A stretch of 64,000 nucleotides of DNA from Pygmaiobacter massiliensis (GTDB lineage: Bacteria > Bacillota > Clostridia > Oscillospirales > Ruminococcaceae), in the NCBI GenBank assembly GCA_022778585.1, contig JALFTI010000006.1, positions 1 to 64,000 of the forward strand, written 5' to 3'. A program made the translations under genes and the position numbers. Of this stretch, positions 9,155-17,702 are shown in pieces (position 1 is the stretch's first letter; each line of letters starts with the position of its first letter). The notes under the pieces were generated by a model. The model was not told the origin of the DNA, made no database searches, and saw only the letters and a list, made by a program, of their open reading frames with translations.

Positions 9155-9250
9155 CCCACACCTCCTGTACGCGGGCTGGCAGCAAAGCTGCCGCAGATAC
9201 CAGGCCTGTCTCCTAAATGGCCAAACCTGAAAAAGCGTTGATACACTGGT

Positions 9251-9279
9251 AGTATACCCGAAAAAATGCCTGCTGGCAA
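9251..9279 (-). promoter_or_regulatory. Sigma-A promoter for DUF3048 copies 2 and 1
   Basis: Minus-strand TTGCCA (9279-9274) and TATACT (9256-9251) with a 17-base spacer, about 100 bases before the copy 2 start. Confidence 0.7.
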
Positions 9280-9415
9280 GGTGGCGATTTTACTGGTAAG
9301 CTGCTTGCAGGCTGGTAATATATGCATATGCCTGTAACAAGCAAAGGTATTTGGGACAGATTTTATTCTACCACACAGCAGCTGGGTACCAAGTCGAATC
9401 TGGCCGTAAAATACA

Positions 9416-9449
9416 CAGAAGGCAGCCGCCCACTGACAGCTGCCTTCTG
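9416..9449 (-). terminator. Terminator after DUF3048 copy 3
   Basis: CAGAAGGCAGC pairs with GCTGCCTTCTG; on the minus strand the stem is followed by TGTATTTTA. It lies 17 bases past the copy 3 stop and separates it from the promoter of copy 2. Confidence 0.75.
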
Positions 9450-9465
9450 CATCAATTTACAAAGT

Positions 9466-10674
9466 TCAGGATTCCGCGGTCTGCTCAGCGGCAGCTTCTG
9501 CGGCTGCGGCGCTGGCGTCCGCATCGGGGGCAGAGTCTGCCACGCTGGAATCAGCACCGGTGTAGGTGAAGTTGTCGTATTCATCCAGGTCCACAATGGC
9601 TACATAGCTGCGGCCGGTGTTTACCTTCAAAGCATTGTCGCCAGACATATCGGTAAAGCGCAGTACCTGGTTGGTCGCACCCTTGAACCAGCGAATCTGC
9701 TCAATAACACCGCCGTTTACATAGAAACCATAACCGCCAAACTCGTAGTCTACCTTCTGGTAATCCGGGTCACCCTTGTCATTGCCGTTGGCGTCCAGGT
9801 TGCCGCCCGGGTAGTAGTACGGCTCAATGTCGGCAAACAGTACAAACAGGTTATCAAAGGAAACCTGCTCCCCATCGTTCTCGTCATAGGTGGGGGTGAC
9901 ACCCTGGCTGGACGAGTACATGCTCATCTTATACTGGTTGCTGGTAGTATCGTAATCAAAATAAGTGCGGTAGCTGTCCGAGTGTACAATACCAAGGGAA
10001 AGTGCGCTTTCGCCCTCCAGCTGACGGGCGGGCTCGTCATAGTTTACAAAGTCGAAAATGGGGCTGGTCATGGTGTGTTCCATGTCCACATCGTTGTTTT
10101 CCAGGTAGCTGGTCAGCAGTTCCGCATTGGTGTAGGCGGTATGCTCCTGTTTGTAGCCTTGGGCCAAACGGTTCTCGTCAAAATAGGTGATTTTGGCGTA
10201 GCGGCCGTCCACATCAAACTCATTATAGTCGGAATCGTCAATATAAGTCTGGGTAATGCCGCTGCGGCCGATGTGCACATACAATGCCTGGTACGGCACA
10301 ATAAGACGGAAGAACTGGTCACGGCCGGAACGAACCGGGCCGACAGTGGGAAGGTTCTCGTAGTCATCAAAAAGACCCATAAAACGGGTAATGCCGCCTT
10401 CCACCTTGCTTTCAAACAGCACCTTGGCAGAATTCAAACCACGCTGGGGCCGGCAGGCGGAAATGTTATTGATCATGATAGCCACGACCCGTTCGTCTTT
10501 ATAATCGTCGGGCTTTTCCACACCAGTCAAGGGATCGGGGTCATAGACCGGGGTGGGGGTCGGTGTGGGTTCGGCAGAACTGGTGCTGCCGGAAGAAGAA
10601 CCCTTACTGCTGCAGCCGGTGCACAGTGAAAGTGCCAGCGCAGCGGCCAACAAAACGGCAAAAAAACGCTTCAT
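9466..10674 (-). CDS. DUF3048 (YerB-like) lipoprotein, copy 3
   Basis: 402 residues from the ATG at 10674; the in-frame GTG five codons earlier is itself part of the GTGAGGAG ribosome binding site, so the ATG is preferred. A lipoprotein signal ends LCTGC and is followed by a Ser-rich linker and a PTPTPTP stretch. Core motifs are more divergent than in copies 1 and 2 (ERVVAIMINNISACRPQRG, ESKVEGGITRFMGLFDDY, VGPVRSGRDQFFRL). The C-terminal domain carries an extra acidic insertion and an Ala-rich tail. It is transcribed as its own unit, with promoter and terminator. Likely surface-anchored; function unknown. Confidence 0.88.
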   Translation of the reverse strand: MKRFFAVLLAAALALSLCTGCSSKGSSSGSTSSAEPTPTPTPVYDPDPLTGVEKPDDYKDERVVAIMINNISACRPQRGLNSAKVLFESKVEGGITRFMGLFDDYENLPTVGPVRSGRDQFFRLIVPYQALYVHIGRSGITQTYIDDSDYNEFDVDGRYAKITYFDENRLAQGYKQEHTAYTNAELLTSYLENNDVDMEHTMTSPIFDFVNYDEPARQLEGESALSLGIVHSDSYRTYFDYDTTSNQYKMSMYSSSQGVTPTYDENDGEQVSFDNLFVLFADIEPYYYPGGNLDANGNDKGDPDYQKVDYEFGGYGFYVNGGVIEQIRWFKGATNQVLRFTDMSGDNALKVNTGRSYVAIVDLDEYDNFTYTGADSSVADSAPDADASAAAAEAAAEQTAES

Positions 10675-10766
10675 ACTAAAACTCCTCACAGGCGGAAATC
10701 CGCCCTTGTGTTAGTCGGCGCAGCAGAAGGTTCTGCTGCATGTGGATGGCGAACCAGACTTTATTA

Positions 10767-10795
10767 AATATACCCCAACCCACCGGTTTTGTAAA
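10767..10795 (-). promoter_or_regulatory. Sigma-A promoter for DUF3048 copy 3
   Basis: Minus-strand TTTACA (10795-10790) and TATATT (10772-10767) with a 17-base spacer, about 90 bases before the start codon. Confidence 0.7.
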
Positions 10796-10982
10796 GGCGG
10801 GAAGAAAGGAAAAACGGGCCAAAACCTTTAACATTTTTTTAAAATGCACAAGCTTGTAGTTTATATAACGAAACAGAACAGGAAAATACTGCAAATTTTT
10901 GTTGGCTTTAAAATTCTTTTTTGTATTTCGGCGCTTGGCCCAAAAGCGGAAAAGGGCACCGATACAAATGAAAACATATGTC

Positions 10983-11011
10983 TTGACAGGTGTAAAATAT
11001 TAGAGTATAGT
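10983..11011 (+). promoter_or_regulatory. Strong sigma-A promoter for the EIIC-like gene
   Basis: TTGACA (10983-10988), a 17-base spacer and TATAGT (11006-11011), placed 65 bases before the downstream start codon. Confidence 0.85.
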
Positions 11012-11075
11012 ATGGGCATTGTCTCACAGGCAAAAGAAGGGCATAACAAAATAGGTGCCGAAAGCGAGGAAGAAA

Positions 11076-12161
11076 ATGGAAGAGGGAAAAGAAAAAGCGC
11101 AGAAGGGCTTGCATGCCTTTTTGAAACGGAAAAATGTGGAATTTTCGGCAAAAAGGTATGGTATTGACGCTTTGGGTGCCATGGCACAAGGCTTGTTTGC
11201 AAGCCTGCTGATTGGCACGATATTGGCAACGCTGGGCGAACAGCTGAATGTGGAAATGTTGGTGACCATTGGCGGCTATGCAAAAGCGGCTACCGGGCCG
11301 GCTATGGCAGTGGCCATTGGGTTTGCACTGGCCTGCCCGCCCTTGGTTTTGTTTTCTCTGGTGGCGGTTGGTGCTGCCGCCAACGAACTGGGGGGAGCAG
11401 GAGGCCCGCTGGCTGTTTTAATTGTAACAATTGTGGCGGCCGAGTGCGGCAAAATAGTCTCAAAAGAAACAAAGGTAGATATTTTGGTAACTCCTAGTGT
11501 TACCATTTGTGTGGGAGTGTTGTTGTCGGTAGTGGCTGCGCCGGCCATTGGCACGGCGGCAAGTTCGGTGGGAACTGCCATCATGTGGGCAACCGAACTG
11601 CAGCCGTTCTTTATGGGGATTATTGTGTCGGTGCTGGTGGGAATAGCACTTACTCTGCCTATTTCCAGCGCGGCCATTTGCGCAGCGTTGGGACTTACCG
11701 GTTTAGCCGGTGGTGCAGCGGTGGCTGGCTGCTGTGCACAAATGGTCGGTTTTGCGGTTATGAGCTTTCGGGAAAACCGCTGGGGCGGCCTGTTTGCACA
11801 AGGTTTGGGCACCAGTATGCTGCAGATGGGCAATATTGTTAAAAACCCCCGCATTTGGCTGCCGCCAACCTTAGCTTCGGCCGTTACCGGCCCGCTGGCC
11901 ACCTGTTTGTTTGGGCTTAAAATGAATGGCGCGGCGGTGGCCAGTGGTATGGGCACCTGTGGCCTGGTAGGGCAAATAGGGGTGTACACCGGTTGGCTGG
12001 CAGATATAGAGGCCGGAGTGAAAACAGCGATTACGGCCTGGGATTGGGCAGGGCTTATTCTGATTTGCTTTGTGCTGCCGGCAGTGCTGACTGTATTGTT
12101 TGCCGCGCCCATGCGCAAAAAGGGCTGGATTGGCAAAAATGATTTGAAGCTGGATTTGTGA
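11076..12161 (+). CDS. PTS EIIC-like integral membrane protein (PTS_EIIC_2 type), orphan
   Basis: 361 residues from the ATG at 11076, chosen because GAGGA lies five bases before it and the in-frame GTG upstream has no site. After a charged cytoplasmic N terminus of about 25 residues, nearly the whole protein is hydrophobic with Gly/Ala-rich segments, consistent with about ten membrane spans. It resembles the stand-alone PTS_EIIC_2 family, which shares the permease fold of phosphotransferase EIIC subunits. No EIIA, EIIB, HPr or regulator gene is adjacent, and the unit is monocistronic with its own promoter and terminator. Whether it transports a sugar, and how it is energised, cannot be told from sequence. 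Confidence 0.72.
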   Translation: MEEGKEKAQKGLHAFLKRKNVEFSAKRYGIDALGAMAQGLFASLLIGTILATLGEQLNVEMLVTIGGYAKAATGPAMAVAIGFALACPPLVLFSLVAVGAAANELGGAGGPLAVLIVTIVAAECGKIVSKETKVDILVTPSVTICVGVLLSVVAAPAIGTAASSVGTAIMWATELQPFFMGIIVSVLVGIALTLPISSAAICAALGLTGLAGGAAVAGCCAQMVGFAVMSFRENRWGGLFAQGLGTSMLQMGNIVKNPRIWLPPTLASAVTGPLATCLFGLKMNGAAVASGMGTCGLVGQIGVYTGWLADIEAGVKTAITAWDWAGLILICFVLPAVLTVLFAAPMRKKGWIGKNDLKLDL

Positions 12162-12190
12162 GAATGGAACCTTAAAACACCGAAAAAACC

Positions 12191-12224
12191 AAAGGGAGCG
12201 TATGAAGTTCATACGCTCCCTTTT
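12191..12224 (+). terminator. Terminator after EIIC-like gene
   Basis: AAAGGGAGCGTATGAA and TTCATACGCTCCCTTT form a perfect 16-base-pair hairpin with a one-base gap, ending in TTTT. Confidence 0.9.
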
Positions 12225-12444
12225 AGTGTTAGTATATGGCATTTAGAAGAGCAGGCAAAATAAACAACAAAAAATAGGGTGTGGGGATGTTGTTGGCCAT
12301 GTTTTTTGAAAAATAGAGATAAAAGGATGGTTGGTAATAGTTATGGTGGATGCAGGAATCGTGCTGTTTTTCAAAAATAGATTTTGAGATGGGGAAAAGA
12401 GGGGCCATTTTGTTTTTATACTTTATAAATTACGGTGCTGCTTG
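12225..12444. other. Short intergenic region, nothing recognised
   Basis: About 220 AT-rich bases between the terminator of the EIIC-like gene and the 3' end of the convergent pnuC-type gene. No gene or clear hairpin seen. Confidence 0.5.
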
Positions 12445-13119
12445 CTACCTTTTTTCCATCCGCTTCCAATTGGTGAAAGCGTAAACATCGTTCATAAAAA
12501 AGGCAATAAAGCAAACAACTACCGAAACATAGGTATAATCTTCCATGGAAGCTAAAACCCACAGAACAATCAGTACCAGGTCGTTTGCTGCATAGCACAA
12601 AGCGTAGAGCGGACTTCTGCGAAGGGTTAGATAAGCTGCAAGGAAGCTGGTGGTGACGGATATAGTGCTTGGAATCAGATTTGCAGTGTGAAAATACCGG
12701 AGAATAAAATAAAACACAGCTGTTACCGCGATAGCCAGTATAATCATAAACCCATATTCTGCATATGTTAATTTATTTACCGTTACCTCTGCCTTGTTTC
12801 CCTGGTAAGGATTTTTGAGCCATGTGATGAGGGCAAAAACGGCCATCGGCGTGGTCATGCCCAAATAGGTTAGCATTTCTCCGTAATAGGCAAAGGAAAA
12901 GAAAATAACGCCGTATAACAGGCTGAAAACGATGGTAAGCGCTTGCCCCACCGGGTTCCCTTTGGCAATAAAAATCAAAGAAGACACACCAATGAGAGAG
13001 GCAATCAACTTAAAATAATCCTCACAGCGAAATGCAAAAAAGGATATGGTTATCATCAAAACGGAACCTGCCCACAAGGGAAGTTCTCCATTTGAAAAAT
13101 AACGGGATTTGGTTTTCAC
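12445..13119 (-). CDS. PnuC-family vitamin/nucleoside transporter
   Basis: 224 residues beginning with GTG at 13119, which is placed four bases after a perfect AAGGAGGT; the ORF-track ATG further upstream lies inside a terminator hairpin and is rejected. The protein is almost entirely membrane-spanning (about seven helices), with the PnuC-type sequence at the C-terminal half: RRSPLYALCYAANDLVLIVLW and the ending FMNDVYAFTNWKRME. PnuC-family proteins are facilitators for vitamin precursors, including nicotinamide riboside (PnuC), thiamine (PnuT) or riboflavin (PnuX); the substrate is trapped by phosphorylation inside the cell. No kinase or vitamin pathway gene adjoins it, so the substrate is open. 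Its leader appears to be regulated by transcription termination. Confidence 0.85.
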   Translation of the reverse strand: MKTKSRYFSNGELPLWAGSVLMITISFFAFRCEDYFKLIASLIGVSSLIFIAKGNPVGQALTIVFSLLYGVIFFSFAYYGEMLTYLGMTTPMAVFALITWLKNPYQGNKAEVTVNKLTYAEYGFMIILAIAVTAVFYFILRYFHTANLIPSTISVTTSFLAAYLTLRRSPLYALCYAANDLVLIVLWVLASMEDYTYVSVVVCFIAFFMNDVYAFTNWKRMEKR

Positions 13120-13133
13120 AAAGACCTCCTTAG

Positions 13134-13187
13134 AAAAAAGCATCCGCAAACACATCTTCTAAGACCTAACGATGTGCAAACGGATGC
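13134..13187 (-). terminator. Leader terminator directly upstream of the pnuC-type gene
   Basis: On the minus strand GCATCCG-TTTG-CACATC pairs with GATGTG-TTTG-CGGATGC, giving two helices of seven and six pairs around a symmetrical internal loop. The stem is followed at once by TTTTTTC and then by the gene's AAGGAGGT site. A terminator between a promoter and the gene it serves implies conditional read-through, so this is probably the expression platform of a riboswitch or attenuator. Confidence 0.8.
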
Positions 13188-13350
13188 TTTGTGCATTCTG
13201 CTACCCGGTGGCAGCTTGTTTTCGTTTCATTTAAACTGTATTGCAGCAGCTAAGCATGAAAAATACAACATGTTTTCCAGGCAATAACTGCCTCTAGCAT
13301 CAACATAAAAACTCATCTGGTTTTGCTGGCGCAGCCAAAACGGTTTGGTG

Positions 13351-14487
13351 TTACAGGCTTTTTACAAACCGCTCCATCCGGTCCATGCATTCGGCCAGCA
13401 CATCATCTGCATAGCAGTAGGAGATTCGCAGGTAGCCTTCCGCGTCAAAACACCAGCCGGGAACGGCGGCGACCAACGCTTCTTTGATCATGCGGCGGCA
13501 GAAGGTGTCGGAATCGAGGCCAAATTTTTTAATGGAAGGAAACACATAAAAAGCGCCTTCCGGCTTAACCGCTTCCAGCCCCATATCGGCCAGCCGGCTG
13601 CAAACAAAGTCGCGCCGGCGGCGGTAGGTTTCCCGCATAGCGGTGGTGTCCATGGTAAGGGCCGTTTCACAGGCATGCTGTACAAAAGCCGGTACCGAAA
13701 CAATGGTGTTTTGGTTTACTTTCTGCAGCTCGGCGCGCACGGGGGCATCGGCACAAATATAGCCAACCCGCCAGCCGGTCATGGCATAGGGCTTGGAAAA
13801 ACTGTTTACCAAAATCAGCCGGTTCCGCAGCTGCCGGAAAGAAGCCAAGCTGCGGTAGTTTTCGGTGAAGACCAGCTGGCTGTACACATCATCGCAAATA
13901 ACGAAAATATTCTTTTCCAGCGCAAATTGGCACACATTTTCCAGGCTTTTTTCGTTTAGCACGCATCCAGTGGGGTTGGTGGGAGAGTTAATGACAATAG
14001 CCTTGGTTTTGCTGCTGGCCGCTTTTTCCAGGGCCTCGCGGGTGATCTGGAACTGGTCATCGGCAGTGGGCATGGCCACATATACCCCGTGGTTCAGCTT
14101 AATAATGCTTTCATACACACCAAAAGCCGGGGTGGGTACAATCACTTCATCGCCCGGGTCGATTACCCCAGTAAGGGCACAAAAAAGTGCACCGGTGGCG
14201 CCGGCGGTAACAATTACCTCGTCAGCGGTGTAATCATAGCCGTTGCGCTCTGCTTCAAACCGGGCAATGGCCTGGCGCAGGTAAGGTTCGCCGTTTCCCT
14301 CTGGATAATGGGTCAGGTTGCTTTCAAGGTCTTCCGATACCTTGGCCTTGATTTTGTCATTGGTTTCAAAATCCGGCTCGCCGATGGTCAGCATCAAACA
14401 GCCTGGCTGTGCTTTTGCCAATGCGCCGTACTCGCGGATGCCGGACATTTTGACATCCAAAACGGCTTTGCTCATTCGTTCCTTCAT
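13351..14487 (-). CDS. Pyridoxal-phosphate aminotransferase, class I/II
   Basis: 378 residues from the ATG at 14487, preceded by GGGGAG; the ORF-track start eleven codons earlier has no such site. Fold-type I aminotransferase: VTAGATGALFCAL (about 90-103) binds the PLP phosphate, NSPTNPTG (about 160) and CDDVYSQLVF (about 190) contact the cofactor, and NSFSKPYAMTGWRVGY (about 228-243) carries the Schiff-base lysine. It resembles PatA/AspC-like enzymes with aspartate, aromatic or N-acetyl-diaminopimelate substrates. The divergent neighbour is a diaminopimelate decarboxylase, which could hint at a lysine-branch role, but this is guilt by association only. A paralogue lies at 60404-61555. Confidence 0.88.
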   Translation of the reverse strand: MKERMSKAVLDVKMSGIREYGALAKAQPGCLMLTIGEPDFETNDKIKAKVSEDLESNLTHYPEGNGEPYLRQAIARFEAERNGYDYTADEVIVTAGATGALFCALTGVIDPGDEVIVPTPAFGVYESIIKLNHGVYVAMPTADDQFQITREALEKAASSKTKAIVINSPTNPTGCVLNEKSLENVCQFALEKNIFVICDDVYSQLVFTENYRSLASFRQLRNRLILVNSFSKPYAMTGWRVGYICADAPVRAELQKVNQNTIVSVPAFVQHACETALTMDTTAMRETYRRRRDFVCSRLADMGLEAVKPEGAFYVFPSIKKFGLDSDTFCRRMIKEALVAAVPGWCFDAEGYLRISYCYADDVLAECMDRMERFVKSL

Positions 14488-14676
14488 ATTTCTCCCCGCA
14501 GTTTTGTAGATTTTTGGCAATAAGTTGTGGTATGATAGCCAGGGAACAAAAAACGGTTTGCAGTTTGCACCCGGGCTGGCAGTTTTGCCGTTTGTTTACT
14601 AATTTATCTTAAACCAAACGGCGCTGCTTGTAAAGAAAAAACGCACCGGCGCTGCTTTACAGGAAAGGAACGACCC

Positions 14677-15939
14677 ATGAAGACCCTGCCATTTACTAAA
14701 CAGCAGCTGGAAGAGATTGCTTCCCGCTGGCCCACCCCATTTTATTTGTATGATGAGGCGGGGATTCGTTCCACCGCTGCGGCACTGAAGGATGCTTTTG
14801 GATGGAACAAAGGCTTTCGGGAATATTTTGCAGTGAAAGCACTCCCAAACCCTTTTATTTTAAAAATTTTGGCCGAATATGGCTGCGGCACCGACTGTGC
14901 CAGCCGTCCGGAACTGCTGCTTTCAGAGCGGTGCGGCATTACAGGCGAAGATATTATGTTTAGTTCCAACGATACCCCCGCCAGTGAATTTTGCCTGGCC
15001 CGCAAAATGAGGGCAATTATCAACCTGGACGATATTTCCCATATTGAAATGCTGGAAGGAAATGGCGGAATTCCCGAAACGGTCTGCTGCCGGTATAACC
15101 CCGGCAGCAGCTTTTCCATGACCAACCAGATTATGGGGAACCTGTCGGACACAAAATTTGGTATGACTCGGCCCCAGCTTTTTGAGGCGCTGCGCATTTT
15201 GAAAAGCAAAGGTGCAAAGCGGTTTGGTGTGCATGCGCTCCTGGTTTCCTGTTCCATGGATGAAGAGTATTACCCGCAGCTTGCAGCCGAGCTGTTCCGC
15301 CTGGCGGTAGAAATAAAAAAAGAACTGGGCATCAGCCTTTCGTTTGTAGACCTGTCCGGAGGAATTGGAATTCCCTACCGTCCTCAGGAGCGGGCGGTGG
15401 ATATTGCCAGGGTAGGCGGGCAGGTTCGGCAGGAGTATGAAAAAATTCTGCTGCCGGCGGGGATAGAGCTTGCCATCTATACAGAGCTTGGCCGGTTTAT
15501 GACCGGGCCGCACGGCTACCTGGTCAGCCGGGTTATTCATGAAAAACATACCTACAAAAATTATTTGGGGCTGGACGCCACCGCCGCAAACCTGATGCGG
15601 CCGGCCATTTATGGCGCATACCACCATATTACGGTGGCAGGAAAAGAACAGCTGCCGGCCGATACCTTGTATGATGTAACCGGTAGCCTGTGCGAAAATA
15701 ATGATAAGTTTGCGGTGGACCGGCTGCTGCCGGCCTGCCAGGTTGGAGATCTGCTGGTGCTGCACGATGCCGGCGCACATGGGTATTCGATGGGGTATAA
15801 TTATAATGGCAAGCTGCGCTGCGCCGAGCTTTTGGTGAAGCCGGACGGAAGTGTGCAGATGATTCGCCGGGCGGAGACCGCAAAGGACTATTTTGCAACC
15901 TTTGATTTTACAGGTTTGTTTGACGATATTAAGGACTGA
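14677..15939 (+). CDS. lysA: Diaminopimelate decarboxylase family protein
   Basis: 420 residues, standard for LysA, which decarboxylates meso-diaminopimelate to lysine in the cytoplasm. Fold-type III PLP enzyme: the Schiff-base lysine is in EYFAVKALPNP (about residue 54), GTDCASRPELLLS follows, the glycine-rich phosphate site is DLSGGIGIPYRPQ (about 225-240), and the C-terminal barrel contains the catalytic CENND (about 345) and GYNYNGKLRCAELLV. The usual HVGS motif of LysA is replaced by HALLVSCSMDEEYY, a variant region, so a related decarboxylase activity is not excluded. AGGAAAGG precedes the ATG. Its 5' region contains two short inverted repeats but no recognisable lysine riboswitch. Confidence 0.82.
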   Translation: MKTLPFTKQQLEEIASRWPTPFYLYDEAGIRSTAAALKDAFGWNKGFREYFAVKALPNPFILKILAEYGCGTDCASRPELLLSERCGITGEDIMFSSNDTPASEFCLARKMRAIINLDDISHIEMLEGNGGIPETVCCRYNPGSSFSMTNQIMGNLSDTKFGMTRPQLFEALRILKSKGAKRFGVHALLVSCSMDEEYYPQLAAELFRLAVEIKKELGISLSFVDLSGGIGIPYRPQERAVDIARVGGQVRQEYEKILLPAGIELAIYTELGRFMTGPHGYLVSRVIHEKHTYKNYLGLDATAANLMRPAIYGAYHHITVAGKEQLPADTLYDVTGSLCENNDKFAVDRLLPACQVGDLLVLHDAGAHGYSMGYNYNGKLRCAELLVKPDGSVQMIRRAETAKDYFATFDFTGLFDDIKD

Positions 15940-15948
15940 ACCCAAATG

Positions 15949-15992
15949 AAAAAGGCCTTTTGTCTGGCTTTGGCCGGTCAAAAGGCCTTTTT
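15949..15992 (+). terminator. Terminator after lysA
   Basis: AAAAAGGCCTTTTG and CAAAAGGCCTTTTT pair perfectly over 14 bases with a 16-base loop, ten bases after the stop codon. Confidence 0.88.
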
Positions 15993-16163
15993 GTTTGCCG
16001 GTATTATAATTTTGCAGGGCCTGTTTAGAGGGCGCAATCTGTTTTAAAATACAAGCTTTTTACAGCAAGACAAAAATTTTGTAAGGCCTGTGCGGGCGCT
16101 TTGCGGTAAACGCGCCCAAAGGCGTGACAGCATAAAGGTAAAATGTTTTGTTGAAACACAAAG

Positions 16164-16202
16164 AAAAAACAGGGGCAAGCGGTTAGCTTGCTCCTGTTTT
16201 TT
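16164..16202. terminator. Terminator between lysA and the SPFH gene
   Basis: AAAAAACAGGGGCAAGC pairs with GCTTGCTCCTGTTTTTT (one G-T pair) around a five-base loop. A and T runs on both sides allow action in either direction; its main job is probably to end the minus-strand SPFH transcript. Confidence 0.82.
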
Positions 16203-16264
16203 GCTTTTTTATATGGGTGAACGCTCTGCCTATTGGAAGGCAACTTTGGGGTTTGGCCCCAGGT

Positions 16265-17167
16265 TTATTTTGCCGGGACATCCGAAACAATTTCCTTTAC
16301 GCTGGTTACCAGACCGGCCAGGTTTTGAATTTCGCTGGGGATGATAATCTTGGTGGCTTTGCCGTCGGCGACCTTTTCCAAAGCTTCCAGGCTCTTCAAG
16401 GTCAAAACCTTCTGGTTGGGGTCGGCCTCGTTCAACAGCCGCAGCGAGTCGGCCAGTGCCTGCTGAACCTTCAGCAAAGCCTGGGCTTCACCATCGGCCT
16501 CACGAATACGCTGCTCGCGCACGGCGTCGGCTCTCAGAATAGCAGATTCCTTCTCGCCTTCGGCCACCAGAATAGCGCTGGCCTTCTTGCCTTCCGCTTC
16601 GGTTACATAGGCGCGGCGCTGGCGCTCGGCCTTGGCCTGTTTCTCCATGGCGTCCTGCACCTCGGGAGGCGGCACAATGTTCTTAACCTCAACACGGGTA
16701 ACCTTAATGCCCCACTTGTCGGTAGCTTCGTCCAGAATGGTGGTAATTTTGGTGTTGATGATATCGCGGCTGGTGAGGGTTTCGTCCAGCGCCATGTCAC
16801 CGATGATATTGCGCATGGTGGTGGCGGACAGGTTTTCAATGGCCGAGAGCGGACGCTCTACGCCGTAAGTGTACAGCTTCGGGTCGGTGATCTGGAAAAA
16901 GACCACAGTGTCGATCTGCATGGTTACATTGTCGCGGGTGATAACCGGCTGGGGCTTAAAGTCCACAACCTGCTCTTTCAGGCTAACCTTTTTGTTGATC
17001 CGCTCAATGAACGGAACCTTGAGGTGTAGCCCCGCGCCCCAGGTGGTGTGGTAAATGCCCAGCCGCTCTACCACGAAGGCATAGGCCTGCGGCACAATGA
17101 CCACATTACGGATCAAAATGAGCAAGACCACAATTAAAAGAACCAGAAAAACAATTAGCATTGGCAT
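16265..17167 (-). CDS. SPFH/band 7 membrane protein (stomatin-like, QmcA family)
   Basis: 300 residues. One N-terminal membrane helix (residues about 3-20, nearly all Val/Ile/Leu) anchors the protein, followed by the SPFH domain with VERLGIYHTTWGAGLHLKVPF and ITDPKLYTYGVERPLSAI, and a long Ala/Glu/Arg coiled coil (about 190-250, EKQAKAERQRRAYVTEAEGKK). Such proteins oligomerise into membrane scaffolds and support membrane-bound proteases or cell-envelope quality control. AAGGAGGAAG precedes the ATG. It overlaps the NfeD-like gene upstream by 13 bases, the conserved pairing of an NfeD protein with its SPFH partner, so the two should be translated together. Confidence 0.93.
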   Translation of the reverse strand: MPMLIVFLVLLIVVLLILIRNVVIVPQAYAFVVERLGIYHTTWGAGLHLKVPFIERINKKVSLKEQVVDFKPQPVITRDNVTMQIDTVVFFQITDPKLYTYGVERPLSAIENLSATTMRNIIGDMALDETLTSRDIINTKITTILDEATDKWGIKVTRVEVKNIVPPPEVQDAMEKQAKAERQRRAYVTEAEGKKASAILVAEGEKESAILRADAVREQRIREADGEAQALLKVQQALADSLRLLNEADPNQKVLTLKSLEALEKVADGKATKIIIPSEIQNLAGLVTSVKEIVSDVPAK

Positions 17168-17604
17168 GATACTTCCTCCTTAATTGGTGAAACAATCAGG
17201 GTGGCGCCCTCTATTGCGTCCACCCGGCAAAACTCACCTACAGTAAGCGGATGGCTGCAGCGAGCAGCCCAGCTTTGGCCAGCTACCTCTACACGGCCGC
17301 CCTCTAGCGGGTCAATGGCAACCTGCACGCAGGCAGTGGTACCAATCACCCGGTCGGCATTGGTAGCAACCCGTTTGCCGGACAGCCGCTTGGCCAAAAG
17401 TGGCCGCGTAAAGGCCAGCGTAATGGCACTGACCAGCACAAAGACCGTAAGCTGTAAAAGCGGCCGGGGTGAAAACAGGCTGGTTACCAGTGCGGCCACA
17501 GACCCGGCCATAAACCAGATCGAGACCAACTGGGCAGTAGAAGCCTCCACTATGGCAAAAATTACCGTAGCGGCCAGCCACAGCCACGGATACAACGCAA
17601 ACAT
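17155..17604 (-). CDS. NfeD family protein
   Basis: 149 residues, the size of short NfeD proteins that lack the ClpP-like protease domain. Three to four hydrophobic helices occupy residues 1-75 (WLWLAATVIFAIVEA at the start), and residues 85-149 form a soluble OB-fold domain with GTTACVQVAIDPLEGGRVEV and GEFCRVDAIEGATLIV. The OB domain is exposed to the cytoplasm and is thought to bind the SPFH partner encoded immediately downstream. AAAGGAG before the ATG supports the start. First gene of a two-gene operon with its own promoter. Confidence 0.92.
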   Translation of the reverse strand: MFALYPWLWLAATVIFAIVEASTAQLVSIWFMAGSVAALVTSLFSPRPLLQLTVFVLVSAITLAFTRPLLAKRLSGKRVATNADRVIGTTACVQVAIDPLEGGRVEVAGQSWAARCSHPLTVGEFCRVDAIEGATLIVSPIKEEVSCQC

Positions 17605-17702
17605 AAATACTCCTTTCCTTCCAAAACGGCTGGTATGAGGCCGTTGCCTTTACAGGCGGGGTGAAAAGCCAGAGCCGCGGCACTGGCAAATTTCTTGCAT
17701 TT

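Noticed and set aside
9322-10629. 435-codon plus-strand frame
   Set aside because: Antisense shadow of DUF3048 copy 3, which has a signal peptide, ribosome binding site, promoter and terminator.
14521-14676. Possible lysine riboswitch before lysA
   Set aside because: I looked for the conserved lysine-element segments and for a Lys-rich leader peptide; neither is present. Only two short inverted repeats are seen.
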